Shown piece by piece: positions 34,957 through 44,549 of a DNA stretch of 64,000 bases. Positions within the stretch are counted from its first letter, which is position 1. Each line of letters begins with the position of its first letter. Source of the stretch: Variovorax sp. PMC12 (GTDB lineage: Bacteria > Pseudomonadota > Gammaproteobacteria > Burkholderiales > Burkholderiaceae_C); assembly GCF_003019815.1 (NCBI RefSeq), contig NZ_CP027773.1:1623001-1687000 (forward strand), given 5' to 3'. The notes under the pieces were generated by a model that made no database searches, was not told the origin of the DNA, and saw only the letters and a list, made by a program, of their open reading frames with translations. The position numbers and the translations under genes were made by a program.

Positions 34957-35675
34957 ACCAAGATCTTTCAATCATCAATCTCCTGCTCCATGCGAGCTTC
35001 GTGGTTCAACTGGTCGTGCTGCTGCTGGTGATCGTCTCGATCGCCAGCTGGGCCGCGATCATCCGCAAGTACTTTGCGCTGCGCCGCATGCGTGCGCTCA
35101 ACGACGACTTCGAGCGCGAGTTCTGGTCGGGCACCAGCCTCAACGAGCTTTTCGCCTCCGCCGCGCAGAACGCCAAGTTCGCCGGCCCCATGGAGCGCAT
35201 CTTCGCCTCGGGCATGCGCGAGTACCAGAAGCTGCGCGAGCGCCACGTGAGCGACCCCGCCACCCTGCTCGACGGCGCCCGCCGCGCAATGCGCGCGAGC
35301 TTCCAGCGCGAACTGGACGCGGCCGAGCAGAACCTCTCGTTCCTGGCCACCGTGGGTTCGGTCTCTCCCTACGTCGGCCTCTTCGGCACGGTCTGGGGGA
35401 TCATGCATGCCTTCACCGGCCTGGCCGCCCTCACCCAAGTGACGCTGGCCACCGTGGCCCCCGGCATCGCCGAAGCGCTGGTGGCCACCGCCATCGGCCT
35501 GTTCGCCGCCATCCCGGCCGTGGTGGGCTACAACCGCTTCGCCCGCGAGATCGACAAGATCGCCATCGCCCTCGAAACCTACATCGAGGAGTTCTCCAAC
35601 ATCCTGCAGCGCAACCTGTCGGCCAACCCGGCCGCCGGCGGCGCTGCATCGTCGGTGGCTCCGGCCAACCGCTGA
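34953..35675 (+). CDS. tolQ: Tol-Pal system protein TolQ
   Basis: This 240-residue inner-membrane protein of the MotA/TolQ/ExbB family has three membrane helices. One is near residues 12-36; the other two flank the conserved VSPYVGLFGTVWGIMHAF and PGIAEALVATAIGLFAAIPAVVGYN. With TolR it forms the proton channel that powers TolA and outer-membrane constriction at division. It overlaps ybgC by ATGA. Confidence 0.96.
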   Translation: MNQDLSIINLLLHASFVVQLVVLLLVIVSIASWAAIIRKYFALRRMRALNDDFEREFWSGTSLNELFASAAQNAKFAGPMERIFASGMREYQKLRERHVSDPATLLDGARRAMRASFQRELDAAEQNLSFLATVGSVSPYVGLFGTVWGIMHAFTGLAALTQVTLATVAPGIAEALVATAIGLFAAIPAVVGYNRFAREIDKIAIALETYIEEFSNILQRNLSANPAAGGAASSVAPANR

Positions 35676-35690
35676 GCGGAGGCGCGACGC

Positions 35691-36128
<438 letters not shown>

Positions 36129-36131
36129 GGC

Positions 36132-37058
36132 ATGTCGCTCGCACTGGATCGCCCCGAGTTCGCGCCGCCGCCGCAGCGCGGCACGCCGCGCGCCGTCGTG
36201 CTGGCCCTCATCGCGCACGGCCTGCTGATTGCCGCGCTCACCTGGGGCGTGCGCTGGAAGAGCGAGGCCGACGAAGGCGCCGTCGACGCGGAGCTGTGGT
36301 CGTCCACGGTGCAGCAGGCGGCGCCCCGCCTGCAGGCACCGCAGGCGCCGGCCCCCGTTCCCGCGCCGCCGCCGCCCGCCCCGGCGCCGCCTCCGCCGCC
36401 GCCCGTGGCCAAGGCACCCGAGCCCGCGCCCGCGCCCAAGGCGCCCGACATTGCCCTGGAGCGCGAGAAGAAGCTCAAGGAGCAGAAGGAACAGAAAGAA
36501 CGCGAGCTCGAGCAGCAGCAAAAGCAGCTGCAGAAGAAGAAGGAGCTCGAAGCCAAGCAGCGCGCCGAAGACGAGGCCCAGCGCAAGAAGGAACAGCAGC
36601 AGAAGCTGGCCGAGCAGAAGAAGCAGCAGGAGGCCGAGGCCAAGCAGGCAGAAGCCAAGAAGGCCGAGGCCGCAGCCAAGCAGGCCGCCGCCGACCGTGC
36701 CGCCACGCTCAAGCGCATGCAGGGCCTGGCCGGTGCCAGCGGCAGCGACGACTCCAAGGGCACGGCCATGCGCTCCTCGGGTCCGTCGAGCGGCTATGCG
36801 GGCCGCATTGCAGCGGCGGTTCGCCCGAACATCACCTTCCCCGATGCCGACACCGTGAACGGCAACCCGGCGGCGGAGTTCGAGGTGAGCCTGGCACCCG
36901 ACGGCACCATCGTCGGCGTCAAGCTCAGCAAATCGAGCGGCCTGCCCGGCTGGGACGACGCCGCCGAGCGCGGCCTGCGCAAGACCGACAAGCTGCCGCG
37001 CGACACCGACGGGCGCATCTTCCCGTCGCTGATCGTGTCGCTGCGGCCCAAGCGCTGA
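36132..37058 (+). CDS. tolA: Tol-Pal system protein TolA
   Basis: This 308-residue protein has a membrane helix (about residues 20-36). A proline-rich stretch (about 60-105) precedes a long Lys/Glu/Gln/Ala coiled coil (about 112-195). The C-terminal TonB-like domain (about 215-308) contains VSLAPDGTIVGVKLSKSSG and ends in SLIVSLRPKR. It bridges the inner membrane TolQR complex to Pal and TolB. TolB and Pal are not in the window: the cluster is interrupted by a penicillin-binding protein gene. Confidence 0.94.
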   Translation: MSLALDRPEFAPPPQRGTPRAVVLALIAHGLLIAALTWGVRWKSEADEGAVDAELWSSTVQQAAPRLQAPQAPAPVPAPPPPAPAPPPPPPVAKAPEPAPAPKAPDIALEREKKLKEQKEQKERELEQQQKQLQKKKELEAKQRAEDEAQRKKEQQQKLAEQKKQQEAEAKQAEAKKAEAAAKQAAADRAATLKRMQGLAGASGSDDSKGTAMRSSGPSSGYAGRIAAAVRPNITFPDADTVNGNPAAEFEVSLAPDGTIVGVKLSKSSGLPGWDDAAERGLRKTDKLPRDTDGRIFPSLIVSLRPKR

Positions 37059-37099
37059 TCCGCGCTCGCGCCTAACGCGCAGCTAAGAAAACGGGCCCC

Positions 37100-37127
37100 T
37101 TCCGGGTGACTTGCACGTCACCCGGAA
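37100..37127. terminator. Strong hairpin after tolA
   Basis: TTCCGGGTGAC and GTCACCCGGAA form a perfect 11-bp stem with a 6-nt loop. No T-run follows, so this is either a Rho-type or RNA-stabilising 3' end for the tol transcript, or an operator overlapping the next promoter. Confidence 0.5.
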
Positions 37128-37138
37128 CTCGATAATCA
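37111..37138 (+). promoter_or_regulatory. Candidate promoter of penicillin-binding protein gene
   Basis: TTGCAC and TAATCA (or overlapping GATAAT) are 14-16 bp apart. The predicted start falls at or within a few bases of the ATG at 37145, so the mRNA may be leaderless. The -35 lies in the loop and right arm of the hairpin. Confidence 0.4.
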
Positions 37139-37144
37139 GGGCTC

Positions 37145-38875
37145 ATGAATCCCACCGGCCGCATCCGATACGGCAGCAGTCCACTGCTCGCCAGCCCCAC
37201 CCCCGTGTGGCGCAGCAAGTTCATCGTGGCCAGCATCGCTTTCGGCTTCATGCTGCTGGCGGCACGCGCGGCCTACGTGCAGATCTTCAACAACGACTTC
37301 TTCCAGCACCAGGGCGAAGTGCGCTACCAGCGCACGCTGGAGCTTCCGGCCAACCGGGGCCGCATCCTCGACCGCAACGGACTGATCCTGGCCTCCGACA
37401 TTCCGGCGCCCAGCATCTGGGCCATTCCCGAGGACATCGAGCGCGACGACCCGGCGGTGCTGGCCAAGCTCCAGCAGGTGGCCAAGCTGCTGGGCATGCC
37501 GCAGAAGGAACTCGACAAGAAGCTGGAAGACGAGGACAAGAGCTTCGTCTGGATCAAGCGCCAGGTCGACCAGTCGGTCGCCAAGCAGGTGGCCGCGCTC
37601 AACCTCAAGGGCATCTACCTGCGCCGCGACTACCGCCGCCAGTACCCCGAAGGCGAGGCCGCCGCCCACCTGGCCGGCTTCACCAACGTGGAAGACGTGG
37701 GGCAGGAAGGCGTCGAGCTGGCCTTCAACCAGGAGCTGGCCGGCAAGTCCGGCTCGCGGCACGTGCTGAAAGACCGGCTGGGCCACATCGTCGAGGACAC
37801 CGAGGACCAGGTGCCGCCCACCGAGGGCCACGACATCCAGCTGAGCATCGACGACCGCGTGCAGTTCGTCGCCTACGAGAAGATCCGCGACGCCGTGGTC
37901 ACCAACAAGGCGCGCGCAGGCAGCGTGGTGGTGGTCGATGCCCGCACCGGCGAGCTGCTGGCCATGGCCAACTACCCCAGCTACGACCCCAACGACCGCC
38001 GCAACCTCACGGGCGAGCAGTTGCGCAACCGCGCCATGACCGACGTGTTCGAGCCCGGCTCGACCATGAAGCCGATCACCGTCGCCACCGCGCTGCAACT
38101 GGGCCGCGTCACGCCCAAGACCATCATCGACACCAATCCGGGGCGCATCACCGTGTCGGGCGCCACCATCCACGACGACGAGAATTTCGGCGTGCTCACG
38201 GTCGAGGGTGTGATCCAGAAATCCAGCAACGTGGGCGCCACCAAGATCTCGCAGCGCATGTCGGCGCAGGAAATGTGGAACTCGCTCACCGCGGTGGGCC
38301 TGGGCCAGAAGCCGCAGACACCCTTCCCCGGCGCCGTGACCGGGCGGCTGCGCCCGTGGAAGTCGTGGCGCCCGATCGAACAGGCCACCATGTCCTACGG
38401 CTACGGCCTGTCGGCTTCGCTGTTCCAGATCGCGCACGCCTACACGGCCTTCGCGCACGATGGCGAGGTGATTCCGGTGAGCCTGCTGAAGAACAACGGC
38501 GAGGAGCCGGCCGGCGTGCAGGTGTTCTCGCCGCTGGTGGCGAGCCAGGTGCGGCAGATGATGCATTTGGCCGCGGCGCCCGGCGGCACCGCGCCGCTCG
38601 CGCAGACGGAGGGCTACTCGGTCGGCGGCAAGACCGGCACCGCGCACAAGCAGGTCGGCAAGGGCTACGCGAGCAACAAGTACCGCGCCTGGTACACGGG
38701 CATGTCGCCCATCGACAAGCCGCGCATCATCGTCGCGGTGATGATCGACGAGCCCGGCGCGGGCAAGTACTTCGGCGGCCTGGTCGCGGCGCCGGTGTTC
38801 AGCCAGGTGGTGCAGCAGACGCTGCGCATCATGAACGTGCTGCCGGACCTGGCCGTGACGCCGCAGTCGCACTGA
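37145..38875 (+). CDS. Class B penicillin-binding protein, FtsI-like transpeptidase
   Basis: This 576-residue enzyme has an N-terminal membrane anchor (about residues 27-44) and a dimerisation/pedestal domain starting at LPANRGRILDRNG. The transpeptidase domain has Ser306 in GSTMKP (SxxK), SSN at 360-362 and KTGT at 496-499. It cross-links septal peptidoglycan like FtsI/PBP3. The neighbours are tol genes and dnaE, not the division/cell-wall cluster, so it is either a relocated ftsI or a second FtsI paralogue. Position next to tolA suggests a link to division. Confidence 0.93.
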   Translation: MNPTGRIRYGSSPLLASPTPVWRSKFIVASIAFGFMLLAARAAYVQIFNNDFFQHQGEVRYQRTLELPANRGRILDRNGLILASDIPAPSIWAIPEDIERDDPAVLAKLQQVAKLLGMPQKELDKKLEDEDKSFVWIKRQVDQSVAKQVAALNLKGIYLRRDYRRQYPEGEAAAHLAGFTNVEDVGQEGVELAFNQELAGKSGSRHVLKDRLGHIVEDTEDQVPPTEGHDIQLSIDDRVQFVAYEKIRDAVVTNKARAGSVVVVDARTGELLAMANYPSYDPNDRRNLTGEQLRNRAMTDVFEPGSTMKPITVATALQLGRVTPKTIIDTNPGRITVSGATIHDDENFGVLTVEGVIQKSSNVGATKISQRMSAQEMWNSLTAVGLGQKPQTPFPGAVTGRLRPWKSWRPIEQATMSYGYGLSASLFQIAHAYTAFAHDGEVIPVSLLKNNGEEPAGVQVFSPLVASQVRQMMHLAAAPGGTAPLAQTEGYSVGGKTGTAHKQVGKGYASNKYRAWYTGMSPIDKPRIIVAVMIDEPGAGKYFGGLVAAPVFSQVVQQTLRIMNVLPDLAVTPQSH

Positions 38876-38878
38876 GCC

Positions 38879-38901
38879 CGTCTTCCGGGCGACGGAAGAC
38901 G
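38879..38901. terminator. Hairpin between convergent genes
   Basis: CGTCTTCC and GGAAGACG form an 8-bp stem with a 7-nt loop, filling the 27 bp between the penicillin-binding protein and the BOF protein. No T-run is present. Confidence 0.4.
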
Positions 38902-38902
38902 A

Positions 38903-39256
38903 TCAGGGCGCCAGGCTGAGGCGCTTCACGTCGAGCTCGATCTTGTTGCCGAACCGGTCCTTGTCGAGCTCGCCGGTGATCTCGACGCGCACCTTGTCGT
39001 CGATCTTCACGCCGGGCGGGAAATGCTTGGCATCGATCTCGACCTTCATGCGGCCGCTGTCGTCCGCGAAGGTGTAGTGCTCCCCGCCGTCGTGCGAGAC
39101 GATGAAGCCGCGCAAGGTGGCGTGCTGGTCGTCCTTGCCGGTTTCCAGCAGCTGCTTGACGTTCATCGCCGGCACGGTGCTCGGGCCTGCGTACTGGGCC
39201 GAGGCGGCGAACGGCAGCGCGAGGGCCAGTGCGAGAACGAGGGCTGGTTTATTCAT
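38903..39256 (-). CDS. Periplasmic BOF (OB-fold) protein, YgiW/YdeI family
   Basis: This 117-residue protein has a signal peptide (cleavage near ASA-Q). The bacterial OB-fold domain reads ATLRGFIVSHDGGEHYTFADDSGRMKVEIDAKHFPPGV through ITGELDKDRFGNKIELDVKRL. Family members are stress-related periplasmic proteins in E. coli; the ligand is unknown. The start is set by AAGGAGGAA just upstream. It is a single-gene unit between the penicillin-binding protein and dnaE. Confidence 0.88.
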   Translation of the reverse strand: MNKPALVLALALALPFAASAQYAGPSTVPAMNVKQLLETGKDDQHATLRGFIVSHDGGEHYTFADDSGRMKVEIDAKHFPPGVKIDDKVRVEITGELDKDRFGNKIELDVKRLSLAP

Positions 39257-39364
39257 GGCGAGTTCCTCCTTGAACTTCGGGTTGAAAAGCACGAGGAGGA
39301 TCGTAACGAGCCGATGAAAAGGCCCACGCGCCGAAGGCGCTTCAAGGCGCCCTTGCTCGCCCGG

Positions 39365-42300
39365 TCAGTCGTACACGATCTGCGCCTTGCCGGCCTCCGC
39401 CTGCGCGGTCCAGCTGGCCAGCGCCGCGTCGGTCGGGAAGAACCTGGCGCGCTCGCCCAGCTGCAGCTCGACCTGCGCACCGCCGCGCGCCATCGACAGC
39501 CGCACCGGCAGGCCCTGGACCAGGTCGCCGACCTCGGTCTGCTCGGTGCGCGGCGGAAAGTCCTTGACCAGGCGTGCGATGTCGGGCGCCTTGCCGTTCA
39601 CCGCCACGCGCAGGAACTTGCCGAAGCGGCAGCGCGCCGTGGCCAGGTCCCACACCTGCTGCACCTGGAAGCGCGCCTCGAAGCCGCCGCGCGCCGGCTG
39701 CAGCCGGCCGCTGACGATGACGAGTTCGTCGTCCTTCAGCGTGTTGCGGTTGGCGTTGATGGTCGCCTCGTCGGCGGTGGCGTCGATGGCTTCCGACTTG
39801 TCGTCGAGCTTGAAGATCGCCAGCCGGCCGCGCTGGCCGTTGATGACGCGGAAGTCGCTCACGATGCCGGCAATGACCTGCTGGTCGCGGCTGTCGAGCA
39901 GGTCGCCGATCTCGCGCTTGCAGAAGCGCCGCACCTCGTGCGAGACCTCGTCGAACAGGTGGCCCGACAGGTAGAAGCCGACGGCCGTCTTCTCGAACGT
40001 CAGGCGTTCCTTCACGCCCCACGGCGTGGCGTCGACCAGGTCGGGCTCCGCGGTGGCCGAGCCGTGCTCGCAGTCGCCGAAGATGTCGGCCTGCGAGGCA
40101 TTGGCCGCGGTCGCGCTGGCGAACTCGAAGGCGCGGTCGACCGAGGCGATCAGCGACGCGCGGTTCTGCTGGATGGAGTCGAAGGCGCCGGCCTTGATGA
40201 GCGCTTCCACCGTGCGCTTGTTGATGCGCTGGCGGTCGATGCGCACGCAGAAGTCGAACAGGCTCTTGAACGGGCCGCCCTCTTCGCGCGCCCGCACTAC
40301 GGCCTCGACCGCGAGCTGGCCCGTGCCCTTGACGGCACCCAGCCCGTAGCGGATGACGCGGTCGGTCACGGGCTCGAAGCGGTAGTTGCCGCGGTTCACG
40401 TCCGGCGGCTCGAAGGTGATGCCGAAGTTCTTCTGGGCGTCTTCGAACAGCAGCTTGAGCTTGTCCGTGTCGTCCATTTCCACGGTCATGTTGGCGCAGA
40501 AGAACTCGGCCGTGTAGTGGACCTTCAGCCAGCCCGTGTGGTACGCCAGCAGCGAGTAGGCGGCGGCGTGCGACTTGTTGAAGCCGTAGCCCGCGAACTT
40601 CTCCATCAAGTCGAAGATTTCGTCGGCCTTGTCCTGGACGATGCCGTGCGTGGCGAGCGCACCGGCGCGGAACTTCTCGCGGTGCTCGGCCATTTCCTCG
40701 AGCTTCTTCTTGCCCATGGCGCGGCGCAGCAAGTCGGCGCCGCCGAGCGAGTAGCCGCCCAGGATCTGCGCGGTCTGCATCACCTGCTCCTGGTAGACCA
40801 TGATCCCGTAGGTCTCGGAGAGCATCTCGGCCACGGCCGGGTGCGGATACTCCACTTCTTCGCGGCCGTGCTTGCGCGCCACGAAGCTGGGAATCAGGTC
40901 CATCGGGCCCGGGCGGTACAGCGCGTTCAGCGCGATCAGGTCTTCCAGCCGCGTGGGGCGCGCGTCCTTCAGCATGCCCTGCATGCCGCGCGATTCGAAC
41001 TGGAACACCGCTTCCGTCTTGCCTTCGGAGAACAGCCTGTACGTGGCCGCGTCGTTCAGCGGGATGTTCTCGAACGCGAAGTTCTCCTGGCCCTTGTGGC
41101 GCTTCATGATGAACTCGCGCGCAATCTCCAGGATGGTGAGCGTGGCGAGGCCCAGAAAGTCGAACTTCACGAGGCCGATGGCTTCGACGTCGTCCTTGTC
41201 GTACTGGCTCACGGCAGACTCGCTGCCGGGCTGCTGGTAGAGCGGGCAGAAGTCGGTGAGCTTGCCCGGCGCAATGAGCACGCCCCCGGCGTGCATGCCG
41301 ATGTTGCGCGTCATGCCTTCGAGCTTCTGGGCGAGCTCGACCAGCATGCGCACTTCTTCTTCCTTCTCGATGCGCTCCGCGAGCTGCGGCTCCATCTCGA
41401 TGGCGTAGTTGTTCTTGTCGCCCTCGATCTTCTTCTCGGGCGGGTACTGCAGGGTGACCGACATGCCGGGCTTGTTCGGGATCAGCTTGCTGATGCCGTC
41501 GCAGAACATGTAGCTCATGTCCAGCACGCGGCCCACGTCGCGGATGGCCGCGCGCGCGGCCATGGTGCCGAAGGTGGCGATCTGGCTCACGGCGTTGCGG
41601 CCGTACTTGTCCTTCACGTAGTCGATCACGCGGTCGCGGTTGCCCTGGCAGAAGTCGATGTCGAAGTCGGGCATCGAGACGCGCTCGGGGTTCAGGAAAC
41701 GTTCGAACAGCAGCTTGTATTCGAGCGGGTCGAGGTCGGTGATCTTCAGCGCATAGGCCACCAGCGAGCCGGCACCCGAGCCCCGGCCCGGGCCCACCGG
41801 GCAGCCGTTTTCCTTGGCCCACTTGATGAAGTCGCCCACGATCAGGAAGTAGCCCGGGAACCCCATGTTCAAGATGGTGTTGATCTCGAACTCGAGGCGC
41901 TCGACGTAGCGCGGGCGCTCGGCATCGCGCCTGGCCTCGTCGGGGTAGAGGTGCTTCAGGCGCGCCTCCAGCCCCTCGAACGACTCCTGGCGGAAGAACT
42001 CGCCGATCGGCATGCGCACGCCGTCGCTGATGAACGGCGTGGGAAAGTCCGGCAGCTGCGGCTTGCCCAGCACCAGCGTCAGGTTGCAGCGCTTGGCGAT
42101 CTCGACCGTGTTGGCCAGCGCGCTCGGCACGTCGGCAAAGAGCGCCTGCATCTCGGCGCTCGACTTGAAGTACTGCTCTTCGGTGAAGCGGCGCACGCGG
42201 CGCGGGTTGCCGAGAATCTCGCCTTCGGAAATGCACACGCGCGCCTCGTGCGCCTCGTAGTCTTCGCGGGCCGCGAACTGCACCGGGTGCGTGGCCACCA

Positions 42301-42883
42301 CCGGCAGGCGCAGCCGCGCCGCGAGCTGCACCGCGGCAATGACGTGCGGCTCGTCTTCGGGACGGCCGGCGCGTTGCAACTCGATGTAGAAGCGGTGCGG
42401 AAAAATCCCCGCCAGTTGCAGCGCCAGTTCGGCGGCGCGCTCGCCCTGCCCCTGCAGCAGCGGCTGGCCGAGCGGTCCGGCCTGCGCGCCCGACAGCGCG
42501 ATCAGCCCGCCCGCCAGCTCCTGCACCCATTCCAGCTTGCAGGCCGCCTGCGACTGGCCGCGCGCCACGTTCTGCGTCCAGGCCCGCGCCAGCAGCTCGG
42601 AGAGGTTCAGATAACCCTCCATGTTCTGCACCAGCAGCACGATGCGGGTCAGCGCGCCGGGCTCCTTGCCCAGCCCGTCGATGAAGATTTCGGCGCCGAT
42701 GACCGGCTTGACGCCCTTGCCCCGCCCCTGCTTGTAGAACTTGACCGCGCCGAACAGGTTGTTCAGGTCGGTGATGGCCAGTGCGGGCTGCTTGTCGGCA
42801 GCCGCGGCCTTGATGACTTCATCGATTCGGTTGGTGCCGTCGACGACGGAAAACTCGGTGTGCAGGCGCAGGTGAACAAACAT
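39365..42883 (-). CDS. dnaE: DNA polymerase III subunit alpha
   Basis: This 1172-residue replicative polymerase has an N-terminal PHP domain starting MFVHLRLHTEFSVVDG. The catalytic palm has GPGRGSGAGSLVAYAL and MPDFDIDF (about residue 402) with the catalytic aspartates. Fingers and the HhH region are present, and a C-terminal OB fold appears near RLAIFKLDDKS. Length matches the E. coli enzyme (1160). The start is the canonical one. The -10-like TACAAT is placed so that the transcript may begin at the ATG itself. Long reading frames on the opposite strand are artefacts of codon bias. Confidence 0.98.
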   Translation of the reverse strand: MFVHLRLHTEFSVVDGTNRIDEVIKAAAADKQPALAITDLNNLFGAVKFYKQGRGKGVKPVIGAEIFIDGLGKEPGALTRIVLLVQNMEGYLNLSELLARAWTQNVARGQSQAACKLEWVQELAGGLIALSGAQAGPLGQPLLQGQGERAAELALQLAGIFPHRFYIELQRAGRPEDEPHVIAAVQLAARLRLPVVATHPVQFAAREDYEAHEARVCISEGEILGNPRRVRRFTEEQYFKSSAEMQALFADVPSALANTVEIAKRCNLTLVLGKPQLPDFPTPFISDGVRMPIGEFFRQESFEGLEARLKHLYPDEARRDAERPRYVERLEFEINTILNMGFPGYFLIVGDFIKWAKENGCPVGPGRGSGAGSLVAYALKITDLDPLEYKLLFERFLNPERVSMPDFDIDFCQGNRDRVIDYVKDKYGRNAVSQIATFGTMAARAAIRDVGRVLDMSYMFCDGISKLIPNKPGMSVTLQYPPEKKIEGDKNNYAIEMEPQLAERIEKEEEVRMLVELAQKLEGMTRNIGMHAGGVLIAPGKLTDFCPLYQQPGSESAVSQYDKDDVEAIGLVKFDFLGLATLTILEIAREFIMKRHKGQENFAFENIPLNDAATYRLFSEGKTEAVFQFESRGMQGMLKDARPTRLEDLIALNALYRPGPMDLIPSFVARKHGREEVEYPHPAVAEMLSETYGIMVYQEQVMQTAQILGGYSLGGADLLRRAMGKKKLEEMAEHREKFRAGALATHGIVQDKADEIFDLMEKFAGYGFNKSHAAAYSLLAYHTGWLKVHYTAEFFCANMTVEMDDTDKLKLLFEDAQKNFGITFEPPDVNRGNYRFEPVTDRVIRYGLGAVKGTGQLAVEAVVRAREEGGPFKSLFDFCVRIDRQRINKRTVEALIKAGAFDSIQQNRASLIASVDRAFEFASATAANASQADIFGDCEHGSATAEPDLVDATPWGVKERLTFEKTAVGFYLSGHLFDEVSHEVRRFCKREIGDLLDSRDQQVIAGIVSDFRVINGQRGRLAIFKLDDKSEAIDATADEATINANRNTLKDDELVIVSGRLQPARGGFEARFQVQQVWDLATARCRFGKFLRVAVNGKAPDIARLVKDFPPRTEQTEVGDLVQGLPVRLSMARGGAQVELQLGERARFFPTDAALASWTAQAEAGKAQIVYD

Positions 42884-42887
42884 CCGG

Positions 42888-42897
42888 CCATTGTAGA
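42888..42897 (-). promoter_or_regulatory. -10 element of dnaE, possible leaderless start
   Basis: On the minus strand CTACAATGG lies with its last T of TACAAT seven bases from the A of the dnaE ATG, so transcription would start at about the first codon. No ribosome site precedes the ATG. The -35 region is weak. Confidence 0.45.
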
Positions 42898-42934
42898 AAG
42901 CACCGCATCCACCATGTGAGTTAGCGATACGAAT

Positions 42935-43012
42935 AGCCCCCCCGGCTTGCCACTTCGTGTGCTTCGCCACCCCCCGAGGGGGAGGCTCGGTGCCTTGGGG
43001 CGGCCCGGCGGC
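42935..43012 (-). repeat. GC-rich REP-like element, copy B
   Basis: Read on the minus strand it has GCCGCCGGGCCGCCCCAAGG, then CTCCCCCTCGGGGGGTGGCG and an end in GCCGGGGGGGCT, identical in both core blocks to copy A. Its inner variable part is CACGAAGTGGC. It lies between dnaE and trhO, two divergent genes. Confidence 0.8.
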
Positions 43013-43029
43013 ACCTAGAATCCCGCCCC

Positions 43030-43821
43030 GTGCAAGAGATTTTGAATATCGCGGCCTACAAGTTCGTGGCCATCGACGACAGCCCCGTGCTGCGTGAAGA
43101 CCTGCGCGCCCGCGCCCAGGCCCTGGACCTCATGGGCACCATCCTGCTGGCGCCGGAGGGTATCAACCTGTTTCTGGCGGGTTCGGCCGACGGCGTCCGG
43201 GCTTTCCTGGCCCATCTGCGCGCCGATGCCCGCTTCGCCGGCCTCGAGGCCAAGGAGAGCTGGTCCGCATCGCAGCCGTTTCGCCGCATGCTGGTGAAGC
43301 TCAAGCGCGAGATCATCCGCATGGACCACCCGGCGATCCAGCCCGCCGCCGGCCGGGCACCCGGCGTGGACGCCCCCACCCTCAAGCGATGGCTCGACCA
43401 GGGCCATGACGACCAGGGCCGCGAAATCGCCCTGCTCGACACCCGCAACGGCTTCGAGGTCGACGAAGGCACCTTCGACGGCGCGATCGACTGGCGCATC
43501 ACCAAGTTCACCGAATTCCCGCCCGCCCTGAAGGAGCACCGCGCCGACTTCGCCGGCAAGACCGTGGTGAGCTTCTGCACCGGCGGCATCCGCTGCGAGA
43601 AGGCGGCCATCCTGATGCGCGAGGAAGGCATCGAGAACGTGCTGCAGCTCGAAGGCGGCATCCTCAAATACTTCGAGCAGGTCGGCGGCGCGCACTACCA
43701 CGGCGACTGCTTCGTGTTCGACGGCCGGCGCGCACTGGCGCCCGACCTGAGCGCCCGCGCGGCCGACGCCAGTGCACGCGCGGCGGAAGACGTCGACCTG
43801 AACCTCGGCCTGAAGAACTGA
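43030..43821 (+). CDS. trhO: tRNA uridine-5-hydroxylation rhodanese TrhO
   Basis: This 263-residue protein of the YceA family catalyses oxygen-dependent hydroxylation of U34 in tRNAs. An N-terminal ferredoxin-like domain (ending FRRMLVKLKREIIRM) precedes a rhodanese domain. The active-site Cys183 is in SFCTGGIRCEKA, and DTRNGFEVDEGTF is conserved. The C-terminal Zn/Cys tail of longer family members is absent. The start is GTG, with no ribosome site; TAGAAT at 43016-43021 places the transcript start near the codon. Confidence 0.9.
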   Translation: MQEILNIAAYKFVAIDDSPVLREDLRARAQALDLMGTILLAPEGINLFLAGSADGVRAFLAHLRADARFAGLEAKESWSASQPFRRMLVKLKREIIRMDHPAIQPAAGRAPGVDAPTLKRWLDQGHDDQGREIALLDTRNGFEVDEGTFDGAIDWRITKFTEFPPALKEHRADFAGKTVVSFCTGGIRCEKAAILMREEGIENVLQLEGGILKYFEQVGGAHYHGDCFVFDGRRALAPDLSARAADASARAAEDVDLNLGLKN

Positions 43822-43838
43822 ACCACCGGCAGCTTTCA

Positions 43839-44549
43839 ATGCGCATCCTCCTGGTCGAAGACGAACTGGACATGGCCTCCTGGCTGATCCGCGCATTGAC
43901 CCAGAGCGGCTTCGTCGCCGACCACGCGCCCGACGCGCGCACCGCCGAAGCCTTCATGGCCGGCACCGAATACGACGCCATCGTGCTGGACCTGCGCCTG
44001 CCCGACAAGCACGGCCTGAGCGTGCTGGCCGACATGCGCAACGCCGACGACCGCACCCCGGTGCTGATCCTCACGGCGCAGGGCGCCCTGCAGGACCGCG
44101 TGCGCGGCCTGAACCTGGGCGCCGACGACTTCCTCTCCAAGCCTTTCGAGCTGGTCGAGCTGGAGGCGCGCCTGTCGGCGCTGGTGCGGCGCAGCCGCGG
44201 CAAGCAGCACCCGCGCCTGCAGTGCGCCTCGCTCTCCTACGACAGCCAGAGCCACGCCTTCACGCTGCGCGGCACGCTGCTGTCGCTCACGCCGCGCGAG
44301 CAGGCCGCGCTGACCGCATTGCTGATGCGCAGCGGCTCGCCGGTCGGCAAATCGCAGCTCTTCGCCAAGGTGTTCACCAACGACAGCACGGCCGGGCCGG
44401 ACGCCATCGAAGTGGTGCTGCACCGCCTGCGGCGCAAGCTGGCCGACAGCGACGTACGCATCGTCACCGTGCGCGGCCTGGGCTACATGCTCGAGGGCAT
44501 TGCCGATGGATCCGCAGCCTCGGCCGCCAACCCCGTCGCCGGCGACTGA
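43839..44549 (+). CDS. tctD: OmpR-family response regulator, TctD-like
   Basis: This 236-residue regulator has a receiver domain with phosphorylation at Asp51 in VLDLRLPD, the acidic pair in VEDELD and Lys in SKPF. A winged-helix DNA-binding domain follows with LTPREQAALTALLMRSG and DAIEVVLHRLRRKL...VRGLGYML. It overlaps the kinase gene and sits upstream of tctBA, so it likely activates tricarboxylate uptake. The symbol is by context. Confidence 0.9.
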   Translation: MRILLVEDELDMASWLIRALTQSGFVADHAPDARTAEAFMAGTEYDAIVLDLRLPDKHGLSVLADMRNADDRTPVLILTAQGALQDRVRGLNLGADDFLSKPFELVELEARLSALVRRSRGKQHPRLQCASLSYDSQSHAFTLRGTLLSLTPREQAALTALLMRSGSPVGKSQLFAKVFTNDSTAGPDAIEVVLHRLRRKLADSDVRIVTVRGLGYMLEGIADGSAASAANPVAGD

